Assembly: GCF_013822795.1 (NCBI RefSeq) | Contig: NZ_PNLB01000006.1 | Coordinates: forward strand, 62,001-126,000 | Reading direction: 5' to 3' | Length of the DNA stretch: 64,000 nucleotides | From: Phenylobacterium sp. | GTDB lineage: Bacteria; Pseudomonadota; Alphaproteobacteria; Caulobacterales; Caulobacteraceae | Shown: positions 48,168 through 56,845 of the stretch, in pieces | Layout of the letters: the number at the start of each line of letters is the position of its first letter | Numbering within the stretch: position 1 is the first letter of the stretch | The notes under the pieces: model-generated | Seen by the model: only the letters and a program-made list of their open reading frames with translations | Told to the model about the DNA's origin: nothing | The model's database searches: none | Translations under genes and position numbers: made by a program

Positions 48168-48236
48168 ACCGCGACGGGTGCGCGGCGGCTGGGTCGGACG
48201 AGACCTGCCGTGACCGGACAGGTTCCGGCGCAGAAA

Positions 48237-48264
48237 GGCGCGCCCGGCTGGACCGGAGCGCGCC
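48237..48264 (-). terminator. Intrinsic terminator of the small secreted-protein gene
   Basis: GGCGCGC (48237-48243) and GCGCGCC (48258-48264) form a stem; read on the minus strand it is followed by TTTCTG. It lies 28 bases beyond the stop codon at 48292. Confidence 0.55.
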
Positions 48265-48291
48265 CGAAGCGATTACTTCTTCTGAAGTGAC

Positions 48292-48627
48292 CTACTTCTT
48301 CAGCATCGTCTTCAGTTCGGCGGCTGTGGCGTTGATCGTCGCCGAGCCGTCGGCGATCGCCAGCTTGTTGGTTTCGACCGCGAAGGTGTCCGAGCCCATC
48401 TTGATCGTCGCGACCTGCTGGCCGGCGGCGTCGGGCTTCACTTCGGTGACCGTGCCGATACTGGCGCCGGTCTTATCCTTCACGGTGGCCCCGACGGCCA
48501 GGGTGGCGGCGGTGGCGCTGGCGTCCTTCGCCGGCGGGGCGGTCGGCTCAGAAGCGTCTTGAGCGAAGGCCGGAGCGGCGATGGCGAGGGCGAGGGCCGC
48601 AGCCCCGTAGGTGAAGATGGAACGCAT
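48292..48627 (-). CDS. Small secreted protein of unknown function
   Basis: A 111-residue protein with a signal peptide (SIFTYGAAALALAIAAPAFA|Q), a short Pro/Ala/Asp-rich linker and a compact domain with KDKTGASIGTVTEVKP and VETNKLAIADGSATI, resembling a PRC-barrel-like or QrcA-like small beta domain. It ends ELKTMLKK. ATG at 48625-48627 is preceded by GGGAGA on the minus strand. Likely periplasmic. A dyad and an A/T-rich patch lie upstream. Confidence 0.72.
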   Translation of the reverse strand: MRSIFTYGAAALALAIAAPAFAQDASEPTAPPAKDASATAATLAVGATVKDKTGASIGTVTEVKPDAAGQQVATIKMGSDTFAVETNKLAIADGSATINATAAELKTMLKK

Positions 48628-48944
48628 GAGGTCTCCCGTACATCTGTGAGGCCTCCCCCGAGGCATCCCCAAGCTGACCGGGCAATTCGGCGACCAAAAG
48701 ACCGTGATAAGGCATAATCGTGACAATGGTATGCCGCTGATCACGCAAATATAAGGGGTTGTTCCAAAAATTATATCACTGGGTACGCCTCATGGCCCGC
48801 GCTCCACGAGGAGGCGGCCGGATCGACGCTTCGCTTGAACTTGCAGCCTCCACCCGCAGTCGATGCGCAACCCCGGAGGCAGTGCAAGGAAGCGCATCCG
48901 GCCCGTTTTGGTTGCAGAGGCAGGTGAGAGTTTTGGTGCAGGGC
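48628..48944. other. 317-base intergenic region without a gene
   Basis: Upstream of the secreted-protein gene and downstream of pncB. It contains a 41-base dyad (48704-48744) and an unusually A/T-rich patch at about 48745-48780. On the minus strand GGAAC (48761-48765) and CGTG (48742-48745) are 15 bases apart, close to but not matching the EcfG/SigT promoter spacing. No convincing ORF was seen. Confidence 0.5.
48704..48744. promoter_or_regulatory. Extended dyad upstream of the small secreted protein
   Basis: GGCATA (48711-48716) and TATGCC (48730-48735) form a perfect inner pair with a 13-base spacer. Outer arms GTGAT (48704-48708) and ATCAC (48740-48744) add a second pair. It lies about 77 bases upstream of the start of the secreted-protein gene and may be an operator. 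Confidence 0.4.
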
Positions 48945-50249
48945 TTAGACGCTGACCGGATGGGCGTGGCGTCCAGCCTCGCCGAAGACACGCAGATAGC
49001 GGACGATTTCGGCCGGGTCGCCGGTGGCCTTTTCGGGATTGTCGGAGAGCTTCACGGCCGGGCGGCCGTTAGCCTGCGTGACCTTGCAGACCAGCGAGAT
49101 CGGGTCGAGGGCGTCGCCGCCGCCGGGCAAGCAGCCCTTGAAGTCGTTGGTCAGATTAGTGCCCCAACCAAAGCTCATGCGCACGCGGCCGGTGAAGTGG
49201 CGGTGGGCTTCCTCGATCGAGTCGATGTCCATGCCGTCGGAGAACACCAGCAGCTTGTCGCGCGGGTCGCGGCCCTTGGCCTTCCACCAGGCGATAATCT
49301 CCTCGCCGCCCTCGATCGGCGGCGCGCTGTCGGGGCGAAAGCCGGTCCAGTCAGCGACCCAGTCGGGCGCGTCGGCCAGGAAGGCGCGGGTGCCGAAGGC
49401 GTCGGGCAGGGCGACCAGGAGGTTGCCGCCATAGGTGCGCCGCCATTCGTCAAGCACGCGATAGGGTGCGGCGCGCAGCGCTTCATCAGTGTCGGCCAGG
49501 GCTGCGGCGACCATCGGCAGTTCATGGGCGTTGGTCCCGATCGCCTCAAGGTCGCCGTCCATCGCCAAGAGGACGTTTGAGGTGCCGAGCACGGCCTCGC
49601 CTAGGCCCTCCTTGAGCGCCTCGACGCACCAGCGCTGCCAGAGAAATGAGTGGCGCCGGCGGGTGCCGAAGTCGGAGATCAGCAGGCCGTCCAGCTTTCG
49701 GAGGCGCTCGACCTTCTCCCATAACTTGGCCTTGGCGCGGGCGTAGGTGATGTCGAGCGCGAAGCGCCCCTGGCCGCGCAGCACGGTGCGGGTGCGCAGT
49801 TCGTTGATGATGGCCAGGGCCGGGATCTCCCACATGCTGGTGTGGGTCCAGGGGCCGTGAAAGCTGAGCTCATACTGGCCGTCGCGCTTGGTCAATTCGT
49901 AGGCCGGCAGGCGGAAGTCGGCGAGCCAGGCGATGAAGCCTGGTTTGAACATCTGCGTCTCGCCGTAGAAGGTGTTGCCGGCCAGCCAGATCAGCTCCTT
50001 CTTGGAGAAGGACAGGGTGCGGGCGTGGTCGAGCTGGGCGCGCAGCTCGCCCTCGTCGACGATGTCGGCCAGGCGGACGTGGCGGGTGCGGTTGATCAGC
50101 GAGAAGGTGGCCTGGACCTCGGGGTGCAGGCTCCAGATCAGCTGCAGCATCAACAGTTTGTAGAAGTCGGTATCGAGCAGGCTGCGGATGATCGGGTCCA
50201 GCCGCCAGCCGTGATTGTAGGTCCGTGTCGCGAGGTCGGTGTTCGCCAT
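48945..50249 (-). CDS. pncB: Nicotinate phosphoribosyltransferase
   Basis: Salvages nicotinate to nicotinate mononucleotide for NAD. The 434-residue protein has [17 protein letters not shown] near residues 23-39, [40 protein letters not shown], and the phosphoribosyl-binding end [15 protein letters not shown] plus [10 protein letters not shown]. Length and motifs are typical for PncB. It is alone on the minus strand, with the SRPBCC gene starting 48 bases away in the opposite direction. Confidence 0.95.
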   Translation of the reverse strand: MANTDLATRTYNHGWRLDPIIRSLLDTDFYKLLMLQLIWSLHPEVQATFSLINRTRHVRLADIVDEGELRAQLDHARTLSFSKKELIWLAGNTFYGETQMFKPGFIAWLADFRLPAYELTKRDGQYELSFHGPWTHTSMWEIPALAIINELRTRTVLRGQGRFALDITYARAKAKLWEKVERLRKLDGLLISDFGTRRRHSFLWQRWCVEALKEGLGEAVLGTSNVLLAMDGDLEAIGTNAHELPMVAAALADTDEALRAAPYRVLDEWRRTYGGNLLVALPDAFGTRAFLADAPDWVADWTGFRPDSAPPIEGGEEIIAWWKAKGRDPRDKLLVFSDGMDIDSIEEAHRHFTGRVRMSFGWGTNLTNDFKGCLPGGGDALDPISLVCKVTQANGRPAVKLSDNPEKATGDPAEIVRYLRVFGEAGRHAHPVSV

Positions 50250-50296
50250 GGCTCGACAATGGCAGTCGGCGCGGGTTTTGCGAATATAGTCGCGCC

Positions 50297-50734
50297 ATGC
50301 ATCAGATCCGCACCGAGGCGATCATCCCGGCCACGCCAGATCAAGTCTGGGCCGTGCTGGCCGACTTCGCCCGTTACAGCGAATGGAATCCGTTGAACCT
50401 GGAAGTCCGCGGCGAGGCGAAGCTGGGGACGCGGGCGAGGATGGCGTTCCGAAACCTGGCGGGGCAGGGCGTCATCCGCCAGACCGTGCGGATCGTCGCC
50501 GCCGAGCCCGGGCGAGAGCTGGCCTGGTCGGGTCACGTGCCGCTGCTGTTCGCCGGCCGGCATGGCTTCTTGCTGACCCCGCACGCCGCGGGCACGCACG
50601 TGCTGCACACCGAACTGCTGGGCGGGCTGCTGCCGGCGACCTGGAGCAAGGCAAAGATCGCGCGCGACTTCGTCCCCGCCTACGAGGCGGTCAATGTCGC
50701 GTTGGCGCAGCGCTTCGCAGATTTGGCCGTTTGA
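50297..50734 (+). CDS. SRPBCC family protein
   Basis: A 145-residue START/Bet v1-fold protein, with [22 protein letters not shown] at the N-terminus (given in part) and [15 protein letters not shown] near the C-terminal helix. Such proteins bind hydrophobic ligands; the ligand here is unknown. ATG at 50297 is chosen because upstream codons give an unrelated extension. It is divergent from pncB. Confidence 0.83.
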   Translation: MHQIRTEAIIPATPDQVWAVLADFARYSEWNPLNLEVRGEAKLGTRARMAFRNLAGQGVIRQTVRIVAAEPGRELAWSGHVPLLFAGRHGFLLTPHAAGTHVLHTELLGGLLPATWSKAKIARDFVPAYEAVNVALAQRFADLAV

Positions 50735-50755
50735 CCCCTATCGCAGTGGCGGCTT

Positions 50756-50772
50756 TTGAGAGAGACTCTCAA
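50756..50772. promoter_or_regulatory. Perfect palindrome TTGAGAG-AGA-CTCTCAA upstream of the DUF454 gene
   Basis: Perfect 7-base arms around AGA, containing TGA-N9-TCA. It lies only five bases before the DUF454 ATG, with no Shine-Dalgarno sequence between. TGA-N9-TCA recalls iron-responsive operators in rhizobia, and the overall form resembles a Fur-type 7-1-7-like dyad, though neither match is exact. Confidence 0.5.
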
Positions 50773-50777
50773 TTGGC

Positions 50778-51143
50778 ATGACGCGCGCGCTTTATCTGTT
50801 TCTGGGCTTGGGGTTTACCGCGTTGGGCATAGCCGGCGCGTTCCTGCCTTTGCTGCCGACGACGGTGTTCCTGATCATCGCTGCGGCCTGTTTCGCCAAG
50901 TCGTCGCCGCGCATGGAAGCCTGGATCCTGAACCACAAGCAGTTCGGGCCGCTGGTCCGCGACTGGCGCGCCCACGGCGCGATTCCCCGGCGGGCGAAGG
51001 TGCTGGCCTGCACCGGCATGGCGGCGGGGTTCGCCGTCTTCTTCCTGTCGGTGCATCCGAACCTGTGGCTGGCGCTCGCGGTGGCTGGGGCTCTGGGCCT
51101 ATGTGCGGCGTTCGTGGTCAGCCGGCCGAGCGCGCCGCAATAG
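50778..51143 (+). CDS. DUF454 (YbaN-family) membrane protein
   Basis: A 121-residue inner-membrane protein of the YbaN/DUF454 family, with LFLGLGFTALGIAGAFLPLLPTTVF at the N-terminus (in part), CFAKSSPRMEAWILNHKQFGP in the loop, and two further helices. Function is unknown; relatives are often found near iron-related genes. A perfect palindrome sits directly before the start codon and no good ribosome-binding site is seen, so it may be leaderless or start slightly downstream. Confidence 0.88.
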   Translation: MTRALYLFLGLGFTALGIAGAFLPLLPTTVFLIIAAACFAKSSPRMEAWILNHKQFGPLVRDWRAHGAIPRRAKVLACTGMAAGFAVFFLSVHPNLWLALAVAGALGLCAAFVVSRPSAPQ

Positions 51144-51195
51144 GGTAGGCGCCGCCGAGCGGACTTGGTAGCCAGGGCCGATCACGGAGGCGATC

Positions 51196-51378
51196 ATGGC
51201 CGAACCCAAGGGCAAGCGGGACTTTCGCGACAACGTGCGGCTGGACATCCGTGAGCGCCACGAGGTGGCGTTCTGGGCCAAGCGCTGGGGCGTGAAGCCC
51301 GAGCAGGTGATCGCCGCGCACCGCAAGGTCGGCCACAACGTCAAGGATATCGCCGCCGAACTCGGCAAGCGGAAGTAA
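51196..51378 (+). CDS. DUF3606 domain protein
   Basis: A basic 60-residue protein covered entirely by DUF3606: DNVRLDIRERHEVAFWAKRW, then VKPEQVIAAHRKVGHNVKDI, shortened here. Small proteins of this kind are common in alphaproteobacteria and unknown in function; some relatives are linked to stress. GGAGG-like sequence (GGAGGCG) lies upstream of the ATG. The following permease gene seems to begin within about 10 bases of its stop. Confidence 0.85.
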   Translation: MAEPKGKRDFRDNVRLDIRERHEVAFWAKRWGVKPEQVIAAHRKVGHNVKDIAAELGKRK

Positions 51379-51385
51379 CGTCCCC

Positions 51386-52153
51386 CTGCTGACCGACCCC
51401 TTCTTCTACGCCGTCGCGATCCCGGCGGTGATCCTGCTGGGCCTGGCCAAGGGCGGGTTCTCCGGGATCGGCGTCATCGCTGTGCCGATGATGGCGCTGG
51501 CGGTGTCGCCGGTGCTGGCGGCCTCGATCACCCTGCCGATTCTGATCGTTCAGGACGTCGTCAGCGTCTGGTCGTTCCGCAAGACCTGGGACCGGAGCGT
51601 GTTGGCGATCATGCTGCCGAGTGCGGCCGGAGGCATCGCCCTGGGCTACTCGCTGGCGGCGTTCGTCAAACCCGGCGCGGTCGAGCTGGCGGTCGGGGCG
51701 GTGTCGATCGTCTTTGCGCTGATGCGGCTATGGGCGGAGCGCGGCTCGGCGCCGCAGAAGCCGGCGCGGGTGGAGCGGCTGCCCTGGCGCGGCGTGCTGG
51801 CCGGCGTGACAGCCGGCTTCACCAGCCAGATCGCCCATGCCGGCGGGCCGCCGTTCCAGATCTACGTGATGCCCAAGAACTTGCCGCGCGACGTGTTCAT
51901 CGGCACCAGCGCGATCTTCTTCGCCGTCGTGAACTGGATGAAGGTCCCGGCCTACTGGGCGCTGGGGCAGTTCACACGCGAGGCGATGATGACGGCCCTG
52001 GTCCTGCTGCCGCTGGCCATCGCCTCGACCTGGGCTGGCGTGTGGCTGGTGCGGCGGGTCCCGGCCGGGAACTTCTATCGGATCATCTACCTTCTGCTGA
52101 TCGCGGTAGGCGGCAAGCTGGCATGGGGCGGGGCGGTCTCGCTGCTTGGCTAG
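51386..52153 (+). CDS. TauE/SafE family membrane permease
   Basis: A predicted sulfite/anion exporter of the TauE/SafE family with about seven to eight helices, an N-terminal GLAKGGFSG motif and a second-half TAGFTSQIAHAGGPPFQIY. A clean GTG start at 51428 would begin inside the first helix (VILLGLAKGGF). Codons upstream encode LLTDPFFYAVAIPA, which fits the usual family N-terminus, but from the preceding in-frame stop to 51428 there is no ATG, GTG or TTG. The start may therefore be CTG at 51386 or 51389, following GGAAG (51371-51375). The substrate is unknown. Confidence 0.82.
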   Translation: MLTDPFFYAVAIPAVILLGLAKGGFSGIGVIAVPMMALAVSPVLAASITLPILIVQDVVSVWSFRKTWDRSVLAIMLPSAAGGIALGYSLAAFVKPGAVELAVGAVSIVFALMRLWAERGSAPQKPARVERLPWRGVLAGVTAGFTSQIAHAGGPPFQIYVMPKNLPRDVFIGTSAIFFAVVNWMKVPAYWALGQFTREAMMTALVLLPLAIASTWAGVWLVRRVPAGNFYRIIYLLLIAVGGKLAWGGAVSLLG

Positions 52154-52214
52154 CGCCTTATGAGCGCCCATATCGGCTGCCTAAGCTATGGCGCGCTTGG
52201 AGGCGCCTTTTGAC

Positions 52215-52688
52215 ATGCGTACGCGTACCATTCTGGCGGCTTCGGCCGTGCTGGTCCTGATGACGGGCGTCGCCCAGGCCCAGGAGGCGATGAGCACCGC
52301 CGGCGCCACCGGCGCCGCGCCTTCGGAAATCAACCTCGCGGCCGCCGAACCGGCGGCGCCGGCGACGATCGCCCCCCAGCCCGAGGTCTTGGACACCGCC
52401 GAGCAGATCAAGCGCTGGCTGGCCGAATCGCCGGCCGCGACGACGCCGGAAGAGGCCTATGGCGAGGGCGTGCGACTGCCGAGAGATCGCCAGATCCATG
52501 GCGAAGTGGGCGTCGCGGTGGGGACCGGCGGCTATCGTAGCGGCTACATCACCAGCGTCATGCCGCTTGGCGAGACCGGGACGCTGGCGCTGACCATCGG
52601 CCAGGAGAAGAACGGCTATCGTTCCTACTGGGGCGGCGGGCGACCCTATGGCGCGTTCGACTACGGCTATCGGGGCCTTCCGTACTGA
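52215..52688 (+). CDS. Secreted protein of unknown function
   Basis: A 157-residue protein with a signal peptide (RTRTILAASAVLVLMTGVAQA|Q), an Ala/Pro-rich segment to about residue 60, and a C-terminal Gly/Tyr/Arg-rich part (GVAVGTGGYRSGYITSVM and SYWGGGRPYGAFDYGYRG). The low-complexity end looks disordered. ATG at 52215 is preferred over the in-frame start nine codons upstream because it starts the signal peptide. No family recognised. Confidence 0.7.
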   Translation: MRTRTILAASAVLVLMTGVAQAQEAMSTAGATGAAPSEINLAAAEPAAPATIAPQPEVLDTAEQIKRWLAESPAATTPEEAYGEGVRLPRDRQIHGEVGVAVGTGGYRSGYITSVMPLGETGTLALTIGQEKNGYRSYWGGGRPYGAFDYGYRGLPY

Positions 52689-52747
52689 CAGGCTGCTCGA
52701 CTGGCTTTGGCGGGGCTTGACCGTATCGGCCTGACCGGTGCGAGATC

Positions 52748-54004
52748 GTGGGCTGCGAACGGGGGGCGCGGCCGGTGGCGAGAGGTGCGAACCAAAACGG
52801 CTTTTGGCCTGCTGCGAACGCGCTCTTCAAGGCCGTGCTGTTTGGTAGCCTGATCGCCGCGGCCATTCCCTGGCTTGGGATCGCCGCCGCAGTTTCCACG
52901 CGCTACTGGAATCCGGATGGCCCCCTGGCAGTCTGGGTCGCCGTCGGCGTCGCCGCGGCGCGTGCACTGGGCGTGGTCATGAGCGCCGCCGTGGTGGTCG
53001 GCGTTCCGCTTGCGGTCGTCCTGCGTCGGGTACATCTCGAAAGCACGGCGTCCTACATCCTTGGCGGCGCGGCCGGCGGCTTCACGTTCGTCGGCGGTGC
53101 GATGATGTTGGCGACGTCGACGCCCTTCTCTATGCCCTTTGCGCTCCTGGGCGCGCTCCCCGGCGCGGCGACCGGGTATGCTTGGTGGAGCCTGCGGCGA
53201 CCGCGTGTCGACGTTCAGGCGCCGCTTCCTACATCTGTCCGAAACGGCGCCGACTTCCCAGCGCCTTACCGGCAGAGGGCGCGGTCGAGACCTTACACGA
53301 TCCCGAGTTGGCCGCCCAAAGCAGGCGAAGTCGGGGTCAGTTCCCTGGCCTTGGTGATGACTTTAGGCGCGATTGGGTTTGCGTTTGTCGTCGCGGCGGC
53401 CGGGGCGGGACGGCTCGATTGGCTTCCACCGCAGCAGTACTTCGCGCCTGAACTCTGGAGCATGACTGGGGCGCACTGCGAAGATCTTGATCCGCCTGAC
53501 ACCAGCGGAAGGGCCCTCGATGACTTCGAGGCCGGGTGGTACTCGGGTCATCTCCGAGCGGCCGGCGAACCGTCGCTTTATCTGGCGTCGCGGGCGGCTC
53601 CGACCGATGGCTCGAGGAGCTACAGATTCACCTGGCTGCCGACTTTCCACGCGCCGGTCATCATCCGCGTCGATGAGCTTCCTGACGGCAGGATGCGGCT
53701 GACCGCCAAGAAGCTGACCGGGGCCGGAGGATATGGTCCGGGTCGCATTGGCGAGCGTGTGGAAAGGATGCTGAGCGCCGCCGAGGTGGTGGAATTGAAC
53801 CGAGTGCTCGCAACCGGCGATGCTCTGAACCTTGCGCCTGGGGGGTGTCGCGGGGGCTCAGACGGCTCCAGGTGGATTCTGGAAGCCAATGACCGCGGCT
53901 CGTATCGCTACGTGAACCGCTGGATGCCAGGGGCTGGCCCCGTACGACAGACTGGGATGCTGCTCTTGAGCTTCACCGGATGGCGCTTTGAGCGCGTCTA
54001 TTGA
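52748..54004 (+). CDS. Membrane protein of unknown function
   Basis: A 418-residue protein. GTG at 52748 starts it; about five membrane segments lie between residues 22 and 220, in two groups separated by a soluble Pro/Arg-rich stretch (RRPRVDVQAPLPTSVRN). The soluble C-terminal 200 residues have acidic and aromatic motifs (WYSGHLRAAGEPSLYLASR, EANDRGSYRYVNRW). No known family. Codon bias matches the neighbours. The start is uncertain. Confidence 0.6.
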   Translation: MGCERGARPVARGANQNGFWPAANALFKAVLFGSLIAAAIPWLGIAAAVSTRYWNPDGPLAVWVAVGVAAARALGVVMSAAVVVGVPLAVVLRRVHLESTASYILGGAAGGFTFVGGAMMLATSTPFSMPFALLGALPGAATGYAWWSLRRPRVDVQAPLPTSVRNGADFPAPYRQRARSRPYTIPSWPPKAGEVGVSSLALVMTLGAIGFAFVVAAAGAGRLDWLPPQQYFAPELWSMTGAHCEDLDPPDTSGRALDDFEAGWYSGHLRAAGEPSLYLASRAAPTDGSRSYRFTWLPTFHAPVIIRVDELPDGRMRLTAKKLTGAGGYGPGRIGERVERMLSAAEVVELNRVLATGDALNLAPGGCRGGSDGSRWILEANDRGSYRYVNRWMPGAGPVRQTGMLLLSFTGWRFERVY

Positions 54005-54134
54005 GGCATGCTGATGCTCGCTGTGCTTGCGACCGCCCATCAGCAGCCGACCTGCTGCGGTTCATCAAGGGGTGATCGGCGGCGCCCATTCAAACGGTTG
54101 TTCGAGTTTTTCGGGCGTGCGTCTATAGAGAGTG

Positions 54135-54154
54135 ATGCGCCGTCGCCGGCGCAT
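54135..54154 (+). other. Perfect hairpin in the leader of the hotdog-fold gene
   Basis: ATGCGCCG (54135-54142) and CGGCGCAT (54147-54154) form an 8-bp stem with loop TCGC, about 20 bases before the start codon and just ahead of its AGGAG. It might influence translation or be chance. Confidence 0.35.
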
Positions 54155-54174
54155 GCCCGCTTAGGAGATGCCCC

Positions 54175-55095
54175 ATGAGCTTCGACACGCCCCTCAGCTT
54201 GGCCGGTCCGCTGCGCAAGCCGCAGCAGATGCTGGCTGACCAGGAATATGGCGGTCACTCTTCGATCCATGACGACGCCATGGCCGAGAAGCTGGGCTTC
54301 CGGGCCGGGCCGATCGAGGGGCCGACGCATTTCAGCCAGTTCCAGCCGCTGCTGGCCAAGATCTGGGGCCAGCGCTGGTACGAGAGCGGCTGTATCTCAT
54401 CGCACTTCCTGAACATGGTGGTCGAGGGCGAGGAGGTCCGCGCCTTCGCCGAGCTCCCCGCCGAGGGCGCGACCCGGACGCGGGTCTGGGCCGAAAAGGC
54501 TGACGGCACCCCGGTCCTGGAGGCCAGCGCCAGCATCGGGCCGCAGACCGAGCCGAGCCTGTTGGAGGCCCGGATGGCGGCGCTGCGCCCACCCGGCAAG
54601 CTGCTGATCCTGGAGGACCTGAAGGTCGGCATGACCGGCGCAAAGGACGAGCGGGTCCGCATGGATCCCGACCAGCACATGGGCGCGCTCTATCCGTTCA
54701 GCCTGAACCAGAAGCTGGCCAAGATCACCGAGAACTCCCCTGTGTACTCCGACGCGGCGGCCTCGCCGTGGGGCCGGCCGATCATTCCGTTCGAGATGCT
54801 GAGCGTACTGCTCGAGTACTCGAGCCGTGAGGCGGCGTTCCCGGTGAAGGGGCCCGCCGTCGGGCTGTTCGCTGACCAGGAGATCAAGCTGATCGATGGG
54901 CCGTTGTTCGTCGGCGAGGAGTACGTGCTGCGGCGGGAGATCGTCGCGTTGGCCGAGAGCAAGCGCACGGAATCCTACTGGGTGCGCACGCGGGTGTTCG
55001 ACGCCAAGGGCGAGAAGCAGGTCGCGCAGATGCTGCTCAATCACGCCAGCATGAAGAACTCGTACGCCGGTTACGCCGACGCGGCGCAAGCCTGA
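54175..55095 (+). CDS. MaoC-like hotdog-fold protein
   Basis: A 306-residue protein with two hotdog-like halves. The first half has HDDAMAEKLGFRAGPIEGPTHF, the MaoC/FAS1-like hydratase entrance, and ISSHFLNMVVEGEEVRAF. The second has SPWGRPIIPFEMLSVLLEYSS and VGLFADQEIKLIDGPLFVGEEY. Members of this class hydrate or hydrolyse acyl thioesters, but the substrate is unknown. AGGAG precedes the ATG. An SDR gene follows after 18 bases, so they probably form an operon. Confidence 0.75.
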   Translation: MSFDTPLSLAGPLRKPQQMLADQEYGGHSSIHDDAMAEKLGFRAGPIEGPTHFSQFQPLLAKIWGQRWYESGCISSHFLNMVVEGEEVRAFAELPAEGATRTRVWAEKADGTPVLEASASIGPQTEPSLLEARMAALRPPGKLLILEDLKVGMTGAKDERVRMDPDQHMGALYPFSLNQKLAKITENSPVYSDAAASPWGRPIIPFEMLSVLLEYSSREAAFPVKGPAVGLFADQEIKLIDGPLFVGEEYVLRREIVALAESKRTESYWVRTRVFDAKGEKQVAQMLLNHASMKNSYAGYADAAQA

Positions 55096-55113
55096 TCAAG
55101 AGGACGCATTTCC

Positions 55114-55899
55114 ATGGACGTTAAGGGCAAGGTCGTCGTCGTCACCGGCGGCGCTGAGGGGATCGGCGCGGGGCTCGCCCGTCGCTTCGCACGCGAGGGT
55201 GCCAAGGCGGTGATCGTGGCCGACCGCAACGGCGAGGGCGCCGCGGCGGTGGCCAAGGAGATCGGCGGCGAGGCGGTGACGCTGGACGTCAGCGACGGCG
55301 CAGCGGTGACGGCGATGGTCGCCGACATCGAGGCGCGCCATGGCGGCATCGATCTCTTCTGCTCCAACGCCGGGGTCGGCGATGGCGATCCGGATAAGCA
55401 GAGCGCGGCCTCCTCGCCGGACGCCGTCTGGAACCGGGCCTGGAACGTCAACGTCATGGCGCACGTGCATGCAGCGCGGGCGGCCATCCCGGGGATGCAG
55501 GTGCGCGGCGGCGGCTATCTGCTCAACACCATCTCGGCGGCGGGCCTGCTGTCGCAGATCGGCGGGGCGGTCTACTCGACCACCAAGCATGCAGCGGTGG
55601 GCTTTGCCGAGTCGCTGGCCATCACCCACGGCGATCAAGGCATCAAGGTCTCGATCCTGTGCCCACAAGGCGTCGACACCGCTATGCTGCGTCAGGGAGA
55701 CAGCGCCTCTCAGCCGCAGAACCTGGACGGGGTGCTGAGCCCCGACGAGGTGGCGGAGAGCGTGGTGCAGGGCTTGGCGGCCGAGAGCTTCCTGATCCTG
55801 CCGCACCCGGTCGTGCTGACCTACATGCAGCGCAAAACCGCAGACTATGACCGTTGGATCGGCGGCATGCGCCGGCTGCGGGCCAAGATGTTCGGCTAG
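55114..55899 (+). CDS. SDR family oxidoreductase
   Basis: A classical NAD(P)-dependent dehydrogenase of 261 residues. VTGGAEGIGAGLARRFA carries the cofactor motif near residue 10, NAGVGD follows, Ser-containing ISAAGLLSQIGGAVYSTTKHA provides the serine and the YSTTK active site, and SILCPQGVDTAM follows. It is co-directional with the hotdog protein, which suggests a common pathway such as acyl or steroid-like metabolism. The stop overlaps the stop of rsmA by four bases. Confidence 0.88.
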   Translation: MDVKGKVVVVTGGAEGIGAGLARRFAREGAKAVIVADRNGEGAAAVAKEIGGEAVTLDVSDGAAVTAMVADIEARHGGIDLFCSNAGVGDGDPDKQSAASSPDAVWNRAWNVNVMAHVHAARAAIPGMQVRGGGYLLNTISAAGLLSQIGGAVYSTTKHAAVGFAESLAITHGDQGIKVSILCPQGVDTAMLRQGDSASQPQNLDGVLSPDEVAESVVQGLAAESFLILPHPVVLTYMQRKTADYDRWIGGMRRLRAKMFG

Positions 55900-56720
55900 C
55901 GCTGGCGCAGGGCGTCGGCGAGCGCCAGGAAGCCTGGAATGTCGATGGTCTCGGCACGGGCTTCCGGCGCGATGCCGGCAGCTTCGCAGAGCTCGGCGCC
56001 GCCGAGGACCTTCAAGCTGGAGCGCAGCATCTTGCGACGCTGACCGAAAGCCGCGGCGGTGACCCGCTGCAGGGCGTCGAGCCGCTCGGGCGCCGGGCGG
56101 TCGTCGCGCGGGGTCAGCCGCGCCACTGCAGACGCGACCTTGGGCGGCGGGGTGAAGGCGCGGGCCGGGACGTCCATGACGACGGCGGTGTGGCTGGTCG
56201 CCTGGGCGATGACCGAGAGCCGCCCATAGGCGTCGGACCCCGGCTCGGCGGCGATGCGGTCGGCGACTTCCTTCTGGAACATCAGGGTCATCGAGGCGGG
56301 CGTGAAGGCGCCCGTCAGCCACTTGATCAGCAGCGGCGTGCCGACGTTGTAGGGCAGGTTGGAGACGATGTGGGCCGGAGCGCCGGCGGCGACCTCGGCC
56401 TCGTTGGTCTTCAGTGCGTCTTCCAGGCGCAGGGTAAGCGCACCGCCGGAGGCGACGGAGAGTTCCTCGAGCAGCGGCGCGAAACGCGGGTCCGCCTCCA
56501 CCGCGGTGACCTTGGCGCCGGTTTCCAGCAGGGCGCGCGTGAGGCCGCCGGGGCCAGGACCGACCTCGATCACGTGGTCGCCTTCGCCGACCTCGGCCAG
56601 CCGGGCGATCTTCCGCGTGATGTTGAGGTCCAGCAGGAAGTGCTGGCCGAAGCTCTTCTTGGCCAGAAGATCGTGCTCGGCGAGGGTTTCACGCAGGGGC
56701 GGGAGCTGGTCGAGGGGCAT
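55896..56720 (-). CDS. rsmA: 16S rRNA dimethyladenosine transferase RsmA (KsgA)
   Basis: Dimethylates two adjacent adenosines in the 16S rRNA 3' hairpin. The 274-residue protein has SFGQHFLLD, SAM motif I VGPGPGGLTRALL near 54-64, EADPRFAPLL and motif IV NLPYNVGTPLL near 122-132, and FTPPPKVASAVARL. The open frame extends 37 codons upstream with a low-quality sequence, but ATG at 56718-56720 (MPLDQLPPLRE) matches family starts. In Caulobacter relatives pdxA and rsmA usually sit together; here about 7 kb separate them. Confidence 0.96.
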   Translation of the reverse strand: MPLDQLPPLRETLAEHDLLAKKSFGQHFLLDLNITRKIARLAEVGEGDHVIEVGPGPGGLTRALLETGAKVTAVEADPRFAPLLEELSVASGGALTLRLEDALKTNEAEVAAGAPAHIVSNLPYNVGTPLLIKWLTGAFTPASMTLMFQKEVADRIAAEPGSDAYGRLSVIAQATSHTAVVMDVPARAFTPPPKVASAVARLTPRDDRPAPERLDALQRVTAAAFGQRRKMLRSSLKVLGGAELCEAAGIAPEARAETIDIPGFLALADALRQR

Positions 56721-56845
56721 TGCGCCGCCCCAATAGCAGGCGCGGCGCGCAAAGGGCAGGGGCGACCTCGTCCGAACGGGGGAGGCGGCGTCGGCGGCGG
56801 ATTCGCTAACGTGCATGCAAGCAACTGACACAGGGACTTGTGACG

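Noticed and set aside
48270..48300. Repeat of TACTTCTTC near the stop of the small secreted protein
   Set aside because: Only two short copies over the Lys-Lys end of the gene; likely chance.
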